Counted from the first letter of the stretch, positions 36,564 through 48,322 are shown. The stretch: 64,000 nucleotides of DNA from Enterococcus haemoperoxidus ATCC BAA-382 (GCF_000407165.1 NZ_KE136480.1:248001-312000), one strand, 5' to 3'. Program-made: numbers and translations. The notes: a model not told the origin generated them from the sequence alone.

Positions 36564-36953
36564 TTAAACACGACGGCGTTTTGGAGGGCGGCATCCATTA
36601 TGAGGAACTGGAGTCACGTCACGAATTGCAGTCACTTCTAAACCTGTTGCTTGCAATGAACGAATCGCTGCTTCACGTCCAGAACCTGGTCCTTTAACTG
36701 TTACATCAACAGTTTTAAGTCCGTGTTCTTGTGCTGCTTTAGTTGCAGCTTCTGCGGCCATTTGAGCTGCAAACGGTGTTGATTTTTTGCTTCCTTTAAA
36801 ACCTAATGATCCTGCTGATGACCATGCTAATGCATTACCATGACTGTCAGTGATCATTACAATTGTATTGTTGAATGTAGAATGGATATGTGCAATCCCA
36901 GTTTCTATATTCTTTTTCACACGGCGTTTACGACTAACTTTTTTTGCTGCCAT
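36564..36953 (-). CDS. rpsK: Small ribosomal subunit protein uS11
   Basis: The 129-residue protein has [18 protein letters not shown] and the C-terminal [16 protein letters not shown] typical of uS11, which sits on the 30S platform near the E site. It is 27 bases after rpsM. Confidence 0.97.
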   Translation of the reverse strand: MAAKKVSRKRRVKKNIETGIAHIHSTFNNTIVMITDSHGNALAWSSAGSLGFKGSKKSTPFAAQMAAEAATKAAQEHGLKTVDVTVKGPGSGREAAIRSLQATGLEVTAIRDVTPVPHNGCRPPKRRRV

Positions 36954-36980
36954 GAAGATCTAACCTCCTTCACTTAGGAA

Positions 36981-37346
36981 TTATTTTTTCTTGCCTGCTA
37001 CAGTACGAGCTGGGCCTTTACGAGTACGTGCATTATTTTTCGTGTTTTGTCCACGAGTTGGTAATCCACGACGGTGACGGATTCCACGGTATGAACCGAT
37101 TTCCATCAGACGCTTGATGTTCAAGTTCACTTCACGACGAAGATCACCTTCAACTTTTAACTTATCAATTTCCGCACGGATAGCATCTGTTTGATCATTC
37201 GTTAAATCACGAACACGAATATCTTCAGATACGCCAACGTTTGCTAAAACTTTTTTAGCAGTAGTATTACCAATACCAAAAATATAAGTAAGAGAAATTA
37301 CTACACGTTTATCACGAGGGATGTCTACTCCTGCAATACGAGCCAT
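36981..37346 (-). CDS. rpsM: Small ribosomal subunit protein uS13
   Basis: The 121-residue protein starts [19 protein letters not shown] and has the basic tail [19 protein letters not shown] that reaches the P-site tRNA. It contacts the 50S subunit in the head bridge. It follows rpmJ by 18 bases. Confidence 0.97.
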   Translation of the reverse strand: MARIAGVDIPRDKRVVISLTYIFGIGNTTAKKVLANVGVSEDIRVRDLTNDQTDAIRAEIDKLKVEGDLRREVNLNIKRLMEIGSYRGIRHRRGLPTRGQNTKNNARTRKGPARTVAGKKK

Positions 37347-37364
37347 TCTACGTTACACCTCCTA

Positions 37365-37481
37365 TTATCCTTGACGTTGTTTATGTTTTGGATTTGCTGG
37401 GCAAATGACCATAACACGTCCTTTACGGCGAATTACTTTACAATGTTCACACATTGGTTTTACTGATGGTCTTACTTTCAT
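37365..37481 (-). CDS. rpmJ: Large ribosomal subunit protein bL36 (zinc type)
   Basis: A 38-residue gene starting at ATG 37481 behind GGGAGGTATTATC. The product reads [20 protein letters not shown] and onward, with zinc ligands Cys11, Cys14, Cys27 and His33, so it is the zinc-binding form. It lies between infA and rpsM as in other Firmicutes. Confidence 0.96.
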   Translation of the reverse strand: MKVRPSVKPMCEHCKVIRRKGRVMVICPANPKHKQRQG

Positions 37482-37513
37482 GATAATACCTCCCTGAATT
37501 TTACGGAGTACAA

Positions 37514-37732
37514 TTATTTAAAGCGATAAGTGATTCGACCACGAGTTAAATCATATGGAGATAACTCAACAGTTACTTTATCTCCAGGTAAAATTCGAAT
37601 ATAGTGCATACGGATCTTACCGGAAACAGTAGCAAGAACTTGGTGTCCATTTTCTAGTTCAACTTTAAACATTGCATTCGGCAAAGTTTCGACGACTGTA
37701 CCTTCGACTTCAATCATATCTTCTTTAGCCAC
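37514..37732 (-). CDS. infA: Translation initiation factor IF-1
   Basis: The start is a GTG at 37732, placed after AAGGAGGTACTGTGC; this gives the normal 72-residue IF-1, while the longer frame from 37768 would add residues never seen in the family. The OB-fold sequence [17 protein letters not shown] and [19 protein letters not shown] is complete. IF-1 blocks the ribosomal A site during initiation. A separate promoter lies upstream (37850-37878). Confidence 0.96.
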   Translation of the reverse strand: MAKEDMIEVEGTVVETLPNAMFKVELENGHQVLATVSGKIRMHYIRILPGDKVTVELSPYDLTRGRITYRFK

Positions 37733-37849
37733 GCACAGTACCTCCTTGTACTTGTTTCGCATTTTCACACGATAAAATGGCGGAAACTTCAGCCCCCACC
37801 TAGAATTTTCAATTAAACCTCTACAAAAAGGTAGAAGTCGGACTGATAT

Positions 37850-37878
37850 ATTCTATCATAAACTATTCTATTTGGCAA
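37850..37878 (-). promoter_or_regulatory. Internal promoter before infA
   Basis: TTGCCA (37878-37873) and TAGAAT (37855-37850) are 17 bases apart on the minus strand, inside the 193-base gap between adk and infA. A small hairpin, CTTCTACC/GGTAGAAG-like, follows in the leader. It could let infA-rpmJ-rpsM-rpsK-rpoA-rplQ be expressed apart from the spc part. Confidence 0.7.
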
Positions 37879-37925
37879 GAGAATCTGTATCAAACAAAAT
37901 GGTAAGTTTGCGGCAATTCAGACAA

Positions 37926-38618
<693 letters not shown>

Positions 38619-38664
38619 CTAGCGAGAGAATGGTGCTGAGGGATAAATCCTCAACACACGACTC

Positions 38665-39963
38665 TTACTTATTGATAAAGCCAACATATTGACGTTTCAA
38701 CATTAAACCTTCTAATTGTTTCGCTGTTTCTAAAGCAACACCAATCACAATCAGTAAGCTTGTTCCTCCTAGACCGATAGATTGCGGTAACTTCCAAATC
38801 ATTTGAGCAATGATCGGTAGTAATGCAACTAAACCTAGGAATATAGAACCGACAACACTTAGTCTCATTAACATTCCAGAAATATATTCTTCTGTCCCTT
38901 TACCTGGTCGAACGCTTGGAATATAGCTTCCTTGTTTTTGTAAGTTTTCCGCTAATTTCTCAGGGTTAACTTGAACAAAAGCATAGAAGAATGTGAAAGC
39001 AACGATCAGTACAGTATAAATAATTGCACCTGGAACGGTATTGTAACTAAAAATTTGTGTCATTACATCATACCAACCTTCACCAGAATAACTCTTAGAA
39101 AAGGCTTGTAAAACAGCATTAGGCGTTGCAATCAACGAACTAGCAAAGATAACTGGGATAACACCGGCAGCATTTACTTTTAACGGTAAATAACTACTTG
39201 TTGGTGCACCAGAAACTCGTTTTGTATATTGGATCGGAATTTTTCGTTCTGCTTGCTGGAAAAATGTTACTAATGTAACAATAACCAAAATTGCAACGAT
39301 TAAAATTGCAATAAAGATCGCAGATTGCCAAATTCTAGAAGACTCAATATTGATAAAGTAATCGTCAACGATTTCTTTGATTCCTTCTGGCAAACGAGAA
39401 ATAATCCCCGCGAAGATAATCATTGAAACACCATTACCGATTCCTTTTTCAGTAATTTGTTCTCCTAACCAAGTCACAAACATTGTTCCACCGGTTAAAA
39501 TCACAGAAATCATTACAAAAGTGCTGATGTTAGGATTTTTTACGATCCCAACAGAACTTAATTGATTGAATCCAGCAGTAATCCCAAAAGATTGAGCTAT
39601 ACCCAAGACAATCGTTAGATATCTTGTTGCTTGATTCAATTTCTTACGTCCAACTTCACCTTGTTTCGACCATTCTACAAATTTTGGTACGATATCCATT
39701 TGTAATAATTGAATGATGATCGATGCTGTAATGTATGGCGAAACCCCCATCGAGAAGATAGAGAAGTTTTGCATAGCACTACCACTGACCATATTCAACA
39801 TATTTAAAAATGGTAAATTGCTTAAGTCTTGCAAACCTTTTGCATTTACGCCAGGTACAGTTATATGCGCACCTAAACGAAATACAAAAAGAATGAATAC
39901 AGTAAACAAAATTTTTGATCTAATGTCTTTGACTTTAAAAGCATCTTTTAATAGTTTAAACAT
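38665..39963 (-). CDS. secY: Protein translocase subunit SecY
   Basis: The 432-residue channel protein has ten membrane segments; FRLGAHITVPGVN, GIGNGVSMIIFAGI and SYIPSVRPGKGTEEY are conserved SecY positions. It forms the SecYEG pore for export of preproteins such as the secreted proteins in this window. Its ATG overlaps the rplO stop by one base (TAATG). Confidence 0.97.
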   Translation of the reverse strand: MFKLLKDAFKVKDIRSKILFTVFILFVFRLGAHITVPGVNAKGLQDLSNLPFLNMLNMVSGSAMQNFSIFSMGVSPYITASIIIQLLQMDIVPKFVEWSKQGEVGRKKLNQATRYLTIVLGIAQSFGITAGFNQLSSVGIVKNPNISTFVMISVILTGGTMFVTWLGEQITEKGIGNGVSMIIFAGIISRLPEGIKEIVDDYFINIESSRIWQSAIFIAILIVAILVIVTLVTFFQQAERKIPIQYTKRVSGAPTSSYLPLKVNAAGVIPVIFASSLIATPNAVLQAFSKSYSGEGWYDVMTQIFSYNTVPGAIIYTVLIVAFTFFYAFVQVNPEKLAENLQKQGSYIPSVRPGKGTEEYISGMLMRLSVVGSIFLGLVALLPIIAQMIWKLPQSIGLGGTSLLIVIGVALETAKQLEGLMLKRQYVGFINK

Positions 39964-40406
39964 TAGATCACCTCGATTGATCCACCAGCTGCAACAATTG
40001 CTTCTTCTGCTGCTTTAGAGAATTTAGCTGCTTTCACAGTTAATTTTTTAGTTGTTAATTCACCATTAGCAAGTACTTTGATTCCAGCTTTTTCGTTTTT
40101 CACGATTCCAGCTTCGATTAAGCCTGCAGGTGTTACTTCAGTTCCATCTTCGAAACGATTTAAGACATCTAAGTTGATGACTGCATAATCTTTGCGGTTG
40201 ATGTTCGTGAAGCCGCGTTTTGGTAAACGACGGAATAATGGAGTTTGACCCCCTTCAAATCCAAGTCTTACACCACCGCCTGAACGAGCTTTTTGCCCTT
40301 TTTGTCCACGGCCGGCAGTTTTACCATTACCAGATGAAGTACCACGTCCAACACGGTTACGTACTTGGCGTGAACCTTCAGCAGGTTTCAATTCATGAAG
40401 TTTCAT
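39963..40406 (-). CDS. rplO: Large ribosomal subunit protein uL15
   Basis: The 147-residue protein starts [20 protein letters not shown] and has the glycine/lysine-rich segment [19 protein letters not shown] that threads into 23S rRNA. It assembles late in the 50S subunit. AAGGAGGTGCC precedes the ATG. Confidence 0.97.
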   Translation of the reverse strand: MKLHELKPAEGSRQVRNRVGRGTSSGNGKTAGRGQKGQKARSGGGVRLGFEGGQTPLFRRLPKRGFTNINRKDYAVINLDVLNRFEDGTEVTPAGLIEAGIVKNEKAGIKVLANGELTTKKLTVKAAKFSKAAEEAIVAAGGSIEVI

Positions 40407-40442
40407 TGGTTTGGCACCTCCTTAACAATGTACTATTGTAAA

Positions 40443-40622
40443 TTAAACTTCTTCAACGTCCACTAAATGTGACACAGTGTTGATCATACCTTTGATTGCT
40501 TCGTTCGCAGGTTTCACAACAGAGCTGTTTAGTTTACCTAAACCTAGTGCTTTAACTGTATCTTTTTGGTTTTGAGGACGTCCGATAACGCTGCGTTTTA
40601 ATGTAACTTTTAATTCAGCCAT
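40443..40622 (-). CDS. rpmD: Large ribosomal subunit protein uL30
   Basis: A 59-residue gene between rpsE and rplO. The product begins [20 protein letters not shown] and ends in [10 protein letters not shown], the short bacterial uL30. The start is ATG 40622 behind AAGGAGGAC. Easily missed because of its size. Confidence 0.96.
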   Translation of the reverse strand: MAELKVTLKRSVIGRPQNQKDTVKALGLGKLNSSVVKPANEAIKGMINTVSHLVDVEEV

Positions 40623-40635
40623 TATTTTGTCCTCC

Positions 40636-41136
40636 TTATCCTAAGATTTCTTCTACAGATTTACCGCGAAGTGCTGCCACTTCTTCGGCACGTTTTAATT
40701 GTTTTAACCCTTCAACTGTTGCGCGAACAACGTTGATTGGTGTATTTGAACCTAATGATTTTGATGTGATATCTGCTACACCAGCTAATTCCAATACGGC
40801 ACGAACTGGTCCACCAGCGGCTACCCCAGAACCTTCTACTGCAGGTTTCATAAGGATACGGCCACCACCAAATACCCCGATCACTTCGTGAGGGATACTA
40901 GAACCAACCATAGGCACTTCAACTAAGTTTTTCTTCGCGTCTTCGATTGCTTTACGGATTGCTTCTGGCACTTCTTGTGCTTTACCAGTCCCAAAGCCAA
41001 CGTGACCGTTTTTATCTCCCACAACAACTAGTGCTGCAAAGCGTAGACGACGTCCACCTTTAACAACTTTAGTTACACGGTTGATAGAAACCACGCGGTC
41101 TTCTAATTCCAAGTGTTTTGGATCAATATAAACCAT
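40636..41136 (-). CDS. rpsE: Small ribosomal subunit protein uS5
   Basis: The 166-residue protein has [20 protein letters not shown] at the start of its RNA-binding domain and [13 protein letters not shown] further on. The N-terminal loop is where spectinomycin-resistance changes occur; the wild-type VVKGGRR form is seen here. It lies 20 bases after rplR. Confidence 0.97.
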   Translation of the reverse strand: MVYIDPKHLELEDRVVSINRVTKVVKGGRRLRFAALVVVGDKNGHVGFGTGKAQEVPEAIRKAIEDAKKNLVEVPMVGSSIPHEVIGVFGGGRILMKPAVEGSGVAAGGPVRAVLELAGVADITSKSLGSNTPINVVRATVEGLKQLKRAEEVAALRGKSVEEILG

Positions 41137-41156
41137 GAATGGTGTTCCTCCTTCTC

Positions 41157-41513
41157 CTAAAATTCTAGTCCATTTTCACGCGCTGCTTCAGCTAAAGCTT
41201 GCACGCGGCCATGGTAAAGGTATCCACCACGGTCAAAGACTACTACTTTAACGCCTTTTTCAGCGGCACGTTCAGCGATTAATTTACCAACAGCTGCGGC
41301 TGTTTCTGTTTTGTTTCCACCTGAAATTTCTTTATCTAAGGCAGAGGCACTTGCTAGCGTTACACCCGCTACGTCATCAATGATTTGAGCGTAGATGTTT
41401 TTGTTAGAACGGAATACGTTCAAGCGTGGGCACTCAGCAGTACCAGAGATTTTGTTACGTACACGACGATGTCTCTTTTGACGTGTTTTGTTTTTATCTG
41501 GTTTTGTAATCAC
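41157..41513 (-). CDS. rplR: Large ribosomal subunit protein uL18
   Basis: The start is a GTG at 41513, spaced from AAAGAGGTG, giving a 118-residue [20 protein letters not shown] protein of normal length; the further upstream GTG at 41522 lies in the binding site itself. uL18 carries 5S rRNA into the 50S subunit. The 96-base gap before it holds a perfect hairpin. Confidence 0.95.
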   Translation of the reverse strand: MITKPDKNKTRQKRHRRVRNKISGTAECPRLNVFRSNKNIYAQIIDDVAGVTLASASALDKEISGGNKTETAAAVGKLIAERAAEKGVKVVVFDRGGYLYHGRVQALAEAARENGLEF

Positions 41514-41566
41514 AATTGTCACCTCTTTATATTTGCTAGCTATTAAGCTGCGATAGACAACGGATC

Positions 41567-41596
41567 GTTATTTTTCAAACAGTGTTGAAAAATAAC
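41567..41596. other. Perfect 12-base hairpin inside the spc operon
   Basis: GTTATTTTTCAA pairs perfectly with TTGAAAAATAAC around a six-base loop, in the gap between rplF and rplR. No U-run follows, so it is not a typical terminator; RNA processing or messenger stabilisation is more likely. Confidence 0.7.
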
Positions 41597-41609
41597 TCTC
41601 AAGCTGCTA

Positions 41610-42146
41610 TTATTTACCAGTTTTACCTTCTTTACGACGTACGAATTCGCCAACATAACGGATTCCTTTGCCTTTATAAGGTTCTGGAGGACGAGTACCA
41701 CGAATATTTGCTGCTAATTCACCAACGTGTTCTTTGTTAGCGCCTTTTACAACGACTTGTGTATTCGAAGGTACTTCTACAGTTACACCAGCTGGTGGTG
41801 TGATTTCTACTGGATGAGAATACCCAACGTTAAGAACTAATGTAGTCCCTTGCATTTGAGCACGGTATCCAACCCCGATAAGTTCAAGACCTTTTTCAAA
41901 GCCTGTACTTACACCAACAACCATGTTGTTGAAGTTCGCACGAGTTGTTCCGTGAATTGTTTTCATGTCTTTGCTATCATTTGGACGAGTGAATGTTACT
42001 TCATTTCCTTCGATATTCATTTTGATATCAGCAGAAAATTCACGTGTTAATTCACCTTTAGGTCCTTTTACAGTAATGTTGTTTCCTTCTTGTTTGACTT
42101 CAACGCCAGCAGGAAGTACAACGATTTTATTACCAATACGGCTCAC
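41610..42146 (-). CDS. rplF: Large ribosomal subunit protein uL6
   Basis: The 178-residue protein has the duplicated uL6 domain (about 1-80 and 83-170), ending [23 protein letters not shown] with the conserved PEPYKGKG loop. It binds helix 97 of 23S rRNA near the factor-binding site. Confidence 0.97.
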   Translation of the reverse strand: MSRIGNKIVVLPAGVEVKQEGNNITVKGPKGELTREFSADIKMNIEGNEVTFTRPNDSKDMKTIHGTTRANFNNMVVGVSTGFEKGLELIGVGYRAQMQGTTLVLNVGYSHPVEITPPAGVTVEVPSNTQVVVKGANKEHVGELAANIRGTRPPEPYKGKGIRYVGEFVRRKEGKTGK

Positions 42147-42177
42147 TTAGAGACACCTCCTTGTGTGTTTTTTTAAA

Positions 42178-42576
42178 TTACCATACGTAGGCGATTACTT
42201 CGCCGCCGATGTTTTTAGCTCTTGCTTCTTTATCAGTTACAACACCTTCAGAAGTAGAGATAATCGCGATTCCTAGACCATTCAATACTTTAGGCACTTC
42301 GTCAGATTTGACATAAGCACGTAAACCTGGTTTAGAGATACGTTTTAAGTTTGTGATAACACGTTCTTCGTTTTTACCGTATTTAAGGAAAACACGAATC
42401 ACGCCTTGTTTGTCATCTTCGATATATTCTACATCGCGTACAAAACCTTCACGTTTCAAGATTTCAGCGATATCACGTTTGATTTTTGACGCAGGCACTT
42501 CTAAGCTTTCATGTTTAACCATGTTTGCATTACGAATGCGCGTTAGAAAATCTGCAATTGGATCTGTCATGACCAT
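42178..42576 (-). CDS. rpsH: Small ribosomal subunit protein uS8
   Basis: The 132-residue protein [20 protein letters not shown] ends with [10 protein letters not shown]. The first ATG (42576) is used because AGGAGG lies 11 bases before it. uS8 binds the centre of 16S rRNA and, in other bacteria, represses the spc operon by binding its own messenger. Confidence 0.97.
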   Translation of the reverse strand: MVMTDPIADFLTRIRNANMVKHESLEVPASKIKRDIAEILKREGFVRDVEYIEDDKQGVIRVFLKYGKNEERVITNLKRISKPGLRAYVKSDEVPKVLNGLGIAIISTSEGVVTDKEARAKNIGGEVIAYVW

Positions 42577-42611
42577 TGAACTATTTACCTCCTTTATGCG
42601 AGTTTACTTGT

Positions 42612-42797
42612 TTACCAGCTAGCTTTCTTCACGCCGGGAATTTGACCTTTATAGGCAAGTTCGCGGAAGCAAATACGGCAAAGATGAAATTTACGATAAA
42701 CTGAATGTGGACGTCCGCAACGTTCACAACGAGTATACGCTTGTGTTGAATGTTTTGCAGGGCGTTTGTTTTTAGCAATCATTGATTTTTTAGCCAC
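42612..42797 (-). CDS. rpsN: Small ribosomal subunit protein uS14, zinc-binding type Z
   Basis: The 61-residue protein has zinc ligands Cys24, Cys27, Cys40 and Cys43 in CERCGRP and CRICFREL. It is the short zinc-dependent form; zinc-free paralogues, if present, would be elsewhere in the genome. Confidence 0.97.
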   Translation of the reverse strand: MAKKSMIAKNKRPAKHSTQAYTRCERCGRPHSVYRKFHLCRICFRELAYKGQIPGVKKASW

Positions 42798-42815
42798 GTA
42801 GTTCGCCTCCTTTTA

Positions 42816-43355
42816 TTATTTTTGGAATGGCATACCTAATTGTGCCAACAATTCACGAGATTCTTCATCTGTGTTTGCTGTTGTTACAATAACGATGTCC
42901 ATACCGCGTACTTTATCTACTAAATCATAATCAACTTCTGGGAAGATTAATTGTTCTTTAATACCTAAAGTGTAGTTACCACGTCCATCGAAGGCTTTTT
43001 TGCTTACTCCGTGGAAGTCACGTACACGAGGTAGAGAAACAGATACTAATTTATCTAAAAATTCGTACATTCTTTCTCCGCGTAATGTAACTTTCGCACC
43101 GATTGGCATTCCTTCACGTAAACGGAAACCAGCGATTGATTTCTTAGCTTTAGTGATTAAAGGTTTTTGACCTGTGATCAATGCTAATTCTTCAACTGCT
43201 TTATCTAAGTTTTTCGCGTTTGAAACAGCGTCACCCACACCCATGTTAATAACGATTTTATCAACTTTAGGTGTTTGCATAACTGAACTATAATTAAATT
43301 TTTCCACTAATGATGGAGTAATTTCTTTAATATATTTTTCTTTCAGGCGGTTCAT
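42816..43355 (-). CDS. rplE: Large ribosomal subunit protein uL5
   Basis: The 179-residue protein has [10 protein letters not shown]-type [18 protein letters not shown] and ends [14 protein letters not shown]-like in [15 protein letters not shown]. It binds 5S rRNA and the P-site tRNA. It is 26 bases after rplX. Confidence 0.97.
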   Translation of the reverse strand: MNRLKEKYIKEITPSLVEKFNYSSVMQTPKVDKIVINMGVGDAVSNAKNLDKAVEELALITGQKPLITKAKKSIAGFRLREGMPIGAKVTLRGERMYEFLDKLVSVSLPRVRDFHGVSKKAFDGRGNYTLGIKEQLIFPEVDYDLVDKVRGMDIVIVTTANTDEESRELLAQLGMPFQK

Positions 43356-43381
43356 TTAGTAAGCCCCTCCTTCCTTTTAAT

Positions 43382-43690
43382 CTATTTATCTAAGACTTCA
43401 CCGGTTTTTTTAGAAACACGGACTTTTTTACCATCGACTTCTTTGTAACCTACACGACCAGCTACACCTGTTCCGTCAATCACCATTACATTAGAAACAT
43501 GAATCGGCGCTTCGACTTCTAGGATTCCGCCTTGCGGCGCTGCTTGGTTAGGTTTTTGGTGTTTTTTCATGATGTTAACACCTTCAACGATGACTTTGTC
43601 TTTTTTAGGAAACGCTGCTAATACAACGCCTTCTTTATTTTTGTCTTTACCAGTGATAATTTTCACTTTATCGCCTTTTTTAACAAACAT
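43382..43690 (-). CDS. rplX: Large ribosomal subunit protein uL24
   Basis: The 102-residue protein starts [20 protein letters not shown] with the KOW motif and initiates 50S assembly. It follows rplN by 34 bases. Confidence 0.97.
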   Translation of the reverse strand: MFVKKGDKVKIITGKDKNKEGVVLAAFPKKDKVIVEGVNIMKKHQKPNQAAPQGGILEVEAPIHVSNVMVIDGTGVAGRVGYKEVDGKKVRVSKKTGEVLDK

Positions 43691-43724
43691 TACTGTTTCG
43701 CACCTCCTTTGATACGTGTCCTGA

Positions 43725-44123
<399 letters not shown>

Positions 44124-44152
44124 TCAATCTATATAGGAAAATCTCGTTTTTA

Positions 44153-44419
44153 TTAGATAATAACTGCTTCTTCGACTACCTCTAGTAAACGGAAACGTTT
44201 TGTAGCTGATAATGGACGAGTTTCCATGATTCTTACGATGTCTCCAACTTTTGCAGTGTTGTTTTCATCATGAGCTTTGTATTTCTTAGAATATTTCATA
44301 CGTTTACCATAAATAGGATGGTTTTTCTTTGTTTCTACGACAACAGTGATAGTTTTATCCATCTTATCTGAAACAACACGACCTTGGTAAACTTTGCGTT
44401 GATTTCTTTCTTCAGTCAT
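44153..44419 (-). CDS. rpsQ: Small ribosomal subunit protein uS17
   Basis: The start is ATG 44419 after GGAAGGAGGCC, giving the normal 88-residue protein [21 protein letters not shown] longer in-frame reading from 44440 runs through the ribosome binding site and is rejected. OB-fold protein of the 30S body. Confidence 0.96.
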   Translation of the reverse strand: MTEERNQRKVYQGRVVSDKMDKTITVVVETKKNHPIYGKRMKYSKKYKAHDENNTAKVGDIVRIMETRPLSATKRFRLLEVVEEAVII

Positions 44420-44442
44420 ACGCGTTTGGCCTCCTTCCACTA

Positions 44443-44631
44443 TTAGTTAGCTTGTTCACGCAATACTGTTTTGATGCGTGCAATCGATTGACGTACTTCT
44501 TGAATACGTGCAGTGTTTTCTAATTGACCTGTTGCTAGTTGGAATCTAAGATTAAATAATTCTTCTTTGAATTGCTTTTCTTTTTCAAGCATTTCGGCAG
44601 TGGTTAATTCTCTGATTTCTTTAACCTTCAT
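44443..44631 (-). CDS. rpmC: Large ribosomal subunit protein uL29
   Basis: The 62-residue protein starts [20 protein letters not shown] at ATG 44631, which overlaps the last eleven bases of rplP, a coupling known in this operon. A longer frame from 44655 adds eight unrelated residues. It lies near the peptide exit. Confidence 0.96.
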   Translation of the reverse strand: MKVKEIRELTTAEMLEKEKQFKEELFNLRFQLATGQLENTARIQEVRQSIARIKTVLREQAN

Positions 44632-45055
44632 TCGATTCACCACCCATTTCCTCACGTTTTACAATTTTGGTTTTCACCGGTAATTTGTGGGATGCAAGGC
44701 GAAGTGCTTCACGAGCTACTTCTTCAGGTACGCCTGCGATTTCAAACATGATCTTGCCACGTTTAACTGGTGAAACCCAGCCTTCAGGTGCCCCTTTACC
44801 TTTACCCATACGAACACCGATAGCTTTACTTGTGTATGATTTGTGAGGGAAAATTTTAATCCATACTTTCCCGCCACGTTTCATATAACGAGTCATAGCA
44901 ATACGGGCAGCTTCGATTTGTCGGTTAGTAATCCAGTGAGATTCAGTTGCTTGTAAACCCCATTCACCAAATGTTACTTCTTTTCCACCTTTGGCTTCAC
45001 CACGCATTTTACCTCTAAATTCACGACGGTGTTTTACACGTTTAGGTACTAACAT
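44621..45055 (-). CDS. rplP: Large ribosomal subunit protein uL16
   Basis: The 144-residue protein [21 protein letters not shown] has the conserved [21 protein letters not shown] arginine (hydroxylated in some bacteria) and lies by the A site and 5S rRNA. Its start is two bases after the rpsC stop. Confidence 0.97.
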   Translation of the reverse strand: MLVPKRVKHRREFRGKMRGEAKGGKEVTFGEWGLQATESHWITNRQIEAARIAMTRYMKRGGKVWIKIFPHKSYTSKAIGVRMGKGKGAPEGWVSPVKRGKIMFEIAGVPEEVAREALRLASHKLPVKTKIVKREEMGGESNEG

Positions 45056-45057
45056 GA

Positions 45058-45714
45058 TTATTTCCCTCCTTTCTCAGCGTTTTTTTTCGTTGGAAGAATT
45101 TCTCCACGGTAAATCCACACTTTAACTCCTAATTTTCCGTAAGTTGTGTCTGCTTCTTCCCATGCGTAATCAATATCAGCACGCAAAGTGTGAAGTGGAA
45201 CTGTACCTTCAGAGTAACCTTCTGAACGAGCGATATCAGCACCGTTTAAACGACCTGATACTTGTGTTTTGATTCCTTTAGCGCCTGAACGCATAGTGCG
45301 TTGGATCGCTTGTTTTTGAGCACGACGGAAAGCAACACGGTTTTCTAATTGACGTGCAATTCCTTCGCCTACTAATTTTGCATCTAAATCTGGTTTTTTG
45401 ATTTCAATGATGTTGATATGAACTCTTTTACCAGTCAATGAATTTAATGATTTTCTTAGGTTTTCGACTTCAGATCCGCCTTTACCGATAACCATACCTG
45501 GTTTAGCTGTGTGGATTGAAATATTCACACGATTTGCAGCGCGCTCGATCTCAATTGTAGACACAGCGGCATCAGCAAGTTTTGTCGCGATAAATTTACG
45601 GATTCTTAAATCTTCGTGTAAGAACTCAGCATACTCTTTTTCAGCATACCATTTTGCATCCCAGTCGCGGATGATGCCTACACGCATTCCTATTGGATGT
45701 ACTTTTTGACCCAC
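45058..45714 (-). CDS. rpsC: Small ribosomal subunit protein uS3
   Basis: The 218-residue protein starts with GTG at 45714, nine bases after GAGGAGG. The KH-type [18 protein letters not shown] motif and the C-terminal [17 protein letters not shown] are intact. uS3 lines the messenger entry channel and has helicase activity. The 110-base gap before it is unusually long for this operon. Confidence 0.96.
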   Translation of the reverse strand: MGQKVHPIGMRVGIIRDWDAKWYAEKEYAEFLHEDLRIRKFIATKLADAAVSTIEIERAANRVNISIHTAKPGMVIGKGGSEVENLRKSLNSLTGKRVHINIIEIKKPDLDAKLVGEGIARQLENRVAFRRAQKQAIQRTMRSGAKGIKTQVSGRLNGADIARSEGYSEGTVPLHTLRADIDYAWEEADTTYGKLGVKVWIYRGEILPTKKNAEKGGK

Positions 45715-45824
45715 TGATTGTCCCTCCTCTTAATCTTTTAAGGTTCGGTTGCCACTATTTCAAAATGCTAATGCATTAAGAATAATGGACCTCCTCTTAT
45801 CAAGTGACATCTGTTTAAAACAGA

Positions 45825-46172
45825 TTATTTTTCTGATACGACTACTGTAAGATGACTTGTACGTTTATTGATTGGTGATGCTGAACCTTTTGCACGTGGA
45901 CGGAAGCGTTTCATTGTTGGTCCTTCGTTGACAAATGCTTCAGATACTACTAAGTTTTCAACGTCTAAGTCAAAGTTATTTTCTGCGTTAGCAACTGCTG
46001 ACATTAAAACTTTTTCAATGATTCCAGCAGATTTGTTTGGCATGAATTTCAAGATAGAAATTGCATCCGCAACGCTTTTACCTCTGATAAGATCGATTAC
46101 TAAACGGGCTTTACGAGGTGAAGTGCGAACTGTTTTAGCAGTTGCCTTAGCTGATGTAATTTGTTCTGACAT
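45825..46172 (-). CDS. rplV: Large ribosomal subunit protein uL22
   Basis: The start is ATG 46172, eight bases after GGGAGG; the ATG two codons earlier is too near that site. The 115-residue protein has the tunnel-lining hairpin loop around [19 protein letters not shown], where macrolide-resistance changes map; no change is evident. Confidence 0.96.
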   Translation of the reverse strand: MSEQITSAKATAKTVRTSPRKARLVIDLIRGKSVADAISILKFMPNKSAGIIEKVLMSAVANAENNFDLDVENLVVSEAFVNEGPTMKRFRPRAKGSASPINKRTSHLTVVVSEK

Positions 46173-46193
46173 TTGCATTTCCTCCCCTCAAAA

Positions 46194-46472
46194 TTAACGT
46201 CTAGTTTTCTTATCGTCGGCTCCGTGGCCACGATAAGTTCTAGTTGGTGCAAATTCACCTAATTTATGTCCTACCATGTCTTCTTGGATGTATACAGGAA
46301 CGTGTTTACGTCCATCATATACGGCAATTGTAAATCCAACAAATGTTGGAAAAATTGTAGAACGGCGAGACCAAGTTTTAATTACTTTCTTTTTTTCGGC
46401 ACCTTGTTGAGCTTCTACTTTTTTCATTAAATGCTCATCAGCGAAAGGTCCTTTTTTCAAACTACGACCCAT
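46194..46472 (-). CDS. rpsS: Small ribosomal subunit protein uS19
   Basis: The 92-residue protein [20 protein letters not shown] carries the conserved [21 protein letters not shown] segment of the 30S head, which contacts uS13. Confidence 0.97.
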   Translation of the reverse strand: MGRSLKKGPFADEHLMKKVEAQQGAEKKKVIKTWSRRSTIFPTFVGFTIAVYDGRKHVPVYIQEDMVGHKLGEFAPTRTYRGHGADDKKTRR

Positions 46473-46514
46473 GGTGAACCTCCTCTCAAAATGTACGACA
46501 CATGGTCAAAAAAA

Positions 46515-47345
46515 TTATTTAGTACGACGACGAACGATAAGTTTGTCTGATTTAGCTTTTTTATTACGAGTTTTCAAGCCGATAGCTGGTTGACCCCAAG
46601 GTGATACTGGAGCTTTACGTCCAATCGGTTGTTTACCTTCACCACCACCGTGTGGGTGATCGTTCGGGTTCATTACGCTACCACGTACAGTTGGGCGTTT
46701 ACGCATCCAACGAGAGCGGCCTGCTTTACCAATGTTGATTAATTCGTGTTGTTCGTTACCAACTGAACCGATTGTTGCACGGCAAGTTGCCAAGATCATA
46801 CGAACTTCACCTGAGTTCAAACGGATTAATACGTATTTGCCTTCTTTACCAAGTACTTGAGCACTTGTTCCAGCAGAACGGATCAATTGACCGCCTTTAC
46901 CAGGTTTCATTTCAATATTGTGGACAACAGTACCTACTGGAATATTTTCCAATGGTAATGCGTTCCCTACTTTAATATCTGCTTCAGTACCGGAAACAAG
47001 GCGCATGCCTACTTCCAATCCTTTTGGTGCTAGAATGTATGCTTTGATTCCATCTTCGTAATGTACTAACGCGATGTTAGCAGAACGGTTTGGATCATAC
47101 TCGATAGTTTTGACAACCGCTACAACGTTATCTTTATTACGTTTGAAGTCGATCATACGGTATTGACGTTTGTGACCGCCACCTTGATGACGAACTGTAA
47201 TACGACCATTGTTGTTACGACCGGCATGGTTTTTTAATGGCGCCAACAACGATTTTTCAGGTGTTGATGTCGTGATTTCAGCAAAATCAGATGCTGTCAT
47301 ATTACGACGGCCATTTGTGGTAGGTTTATACTTTTTAATCGCCAC
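46515..47345 (-). CDS. rplB: Large ribosomal subunit protein uL2
   Basis: The 276-residue protein has [10 protein letters not shown] and the near-invariant [20 protein letters not shown] loop that carries the peptidyl-transferase-proximal His. Largest protein of the operon, 38 bases after rplW. Confidence 0.97.
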   Translation of the reverse strand: MAIKKYKPTTNGRRNMTASDFAEITTSTPEKSLLAPLKNHAGRNNNGRITVRHQGGGHKRQYRMIDFKRNKDNVVAVVKTIEYDPNRSANIALVHYEDGIKAYILAPKGLEVGMRLVSGTEADIKVGNALPLENIPVGTVVHNIEMKPGKGGQLIRSAGTSAQVLGKEGKYVLIRLNSGEVRMILATCRATIGSVGNEQHELINIGKAGRSRWMRKRPTVRGSVMNPNDHPHGGGEGKQPIGRKAPVSPWGQPAIGLKTRNKKAKSDKLIVRRRTK

Positions 47346-47383
47346 GTCTTTTTCCCTCCCATTTAATAGTTAACATGGACTGC

Positions 47384-47674
47384 TTATTCAGCAGCATCGA
47401 AAATTTGAATTTCTTTTGAATCATCTGTTAATGTCACAACAGCTTTGCGACGTTTTTTTGTGTAACCAGCGTGTTTGCCCATACGTTTAAATTTAGGGCG
47501 CACGTTAATGATGTTTACGTTTTTAACTTTAACATCAAATGCTGCTACAACAGCTTGTTTTACTAAAGTTTTGTTTGCGCGAGTGTCCACTTCGAAAGTG
47601 TATTTCTTTTCGTCCATAGCAAGCATGGATTTTTCAGTGATCACTGGGCGTTTGATTACGTCTAGTAAGTTCAT
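47384..47674 (-). CDS. rplW: Large ribosomal subunit protein uL23
   Basis: The 96-residue protein [20 protein letters not shown] docks trigger factor and signal recognition particle at the tunnel exit. Its ATG overlaps the rplD stop by one base. Confidence 0.97.
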   Translation of the reverse strand: MNLLDVIKRPVITEKSMLAMDEKKYTFEVDTRANKTLVKQAVVAAFDVKVKNVNIINVRPKFKRMGKHAGYTKKRRKAVVTLTDDSKEIQIFDAAE

Positions 47675-48297
47675 TATGCAAGCACCTCCTCAATTTGAGT
47701 AAGAGCAGTTTGTGTTGCCAATACTTTAGTATTAGAAACGATATCTAAAACACTTACGTTATCAGAAGTTACTACAGAAACGTTTGGTAGATTACGTGCA
47801 GACAATGCTGCAAAATCATTTCCTGTTTCTAAAACAACTAATACTTTCGCATCAATAGATAAGTTAGTTAAAACTTGTTTGAATTCTTTTGTTTTTGGTG
47901 CATCAAAGCCTAACGCTTCAACTGCTACCAAGTTGTTTTCAGCAACTTTATCTGACAATACAGATTTCATTGCTAAACGACGAACTTTTTTAGGAAGTTT
48001 GTAGCTGTAAGAACGCGGTGTTGGTCCGAAGACTACGCCACCTCCACGCCATTGTGGTGAACGAATTGAACCTTGACGAGCACGACCAGTTCCTTTTTGA
48101 CGCCATGGTTTACGGCCACCGCCACGAACTTCTCCGCGGTGTTTTACTGAGTGTGTACCTTGTCTTAATGAAGCACGTTGCATGATGATTGCATCGTAGA
48201 CAACAGTTTCATTTGGTTCGATTCCGAAAATCTCTTCGTTTAAAGTGATTTCACCATTTTGAGTTCCATCTTGTTTAAATAATGCTACATTCGGCAT
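47674..48297 (-). CDS. rplD: Large ribosomal subunit protein uL4
   Basis: The 207-residue protein has the extended tunnel loop [20 protein letters not shown], where macrolide-resistance changes map. In E. coli L4 also represses this operon through the S10 leader; the leader here is structured, so a similar role is possible. Confidence 0.97.
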   Translation of the reverse strand: MPNVALFKQDGTQNGEITLNEEIFGIEPNETVVYDAIIMQRASLRQGTHSVKHRGEVRGGGRKPWRQKGTGRARQGSIRSPQWRGGGVVFGPTPRSYSYKLPKKVRRLAMKSVLSDKVAENNLVAVEALGFDAPKTKEFKQVLTNLSIDAKVLVVLETGNDFAALSARNLPNVSVVTSDNVSVLDIVSNTKVLATQTALTQIEEVLA

Positions 48298-48322
48298 TCC
48301 TTAGTTCCTCCTTTCCCTACGC

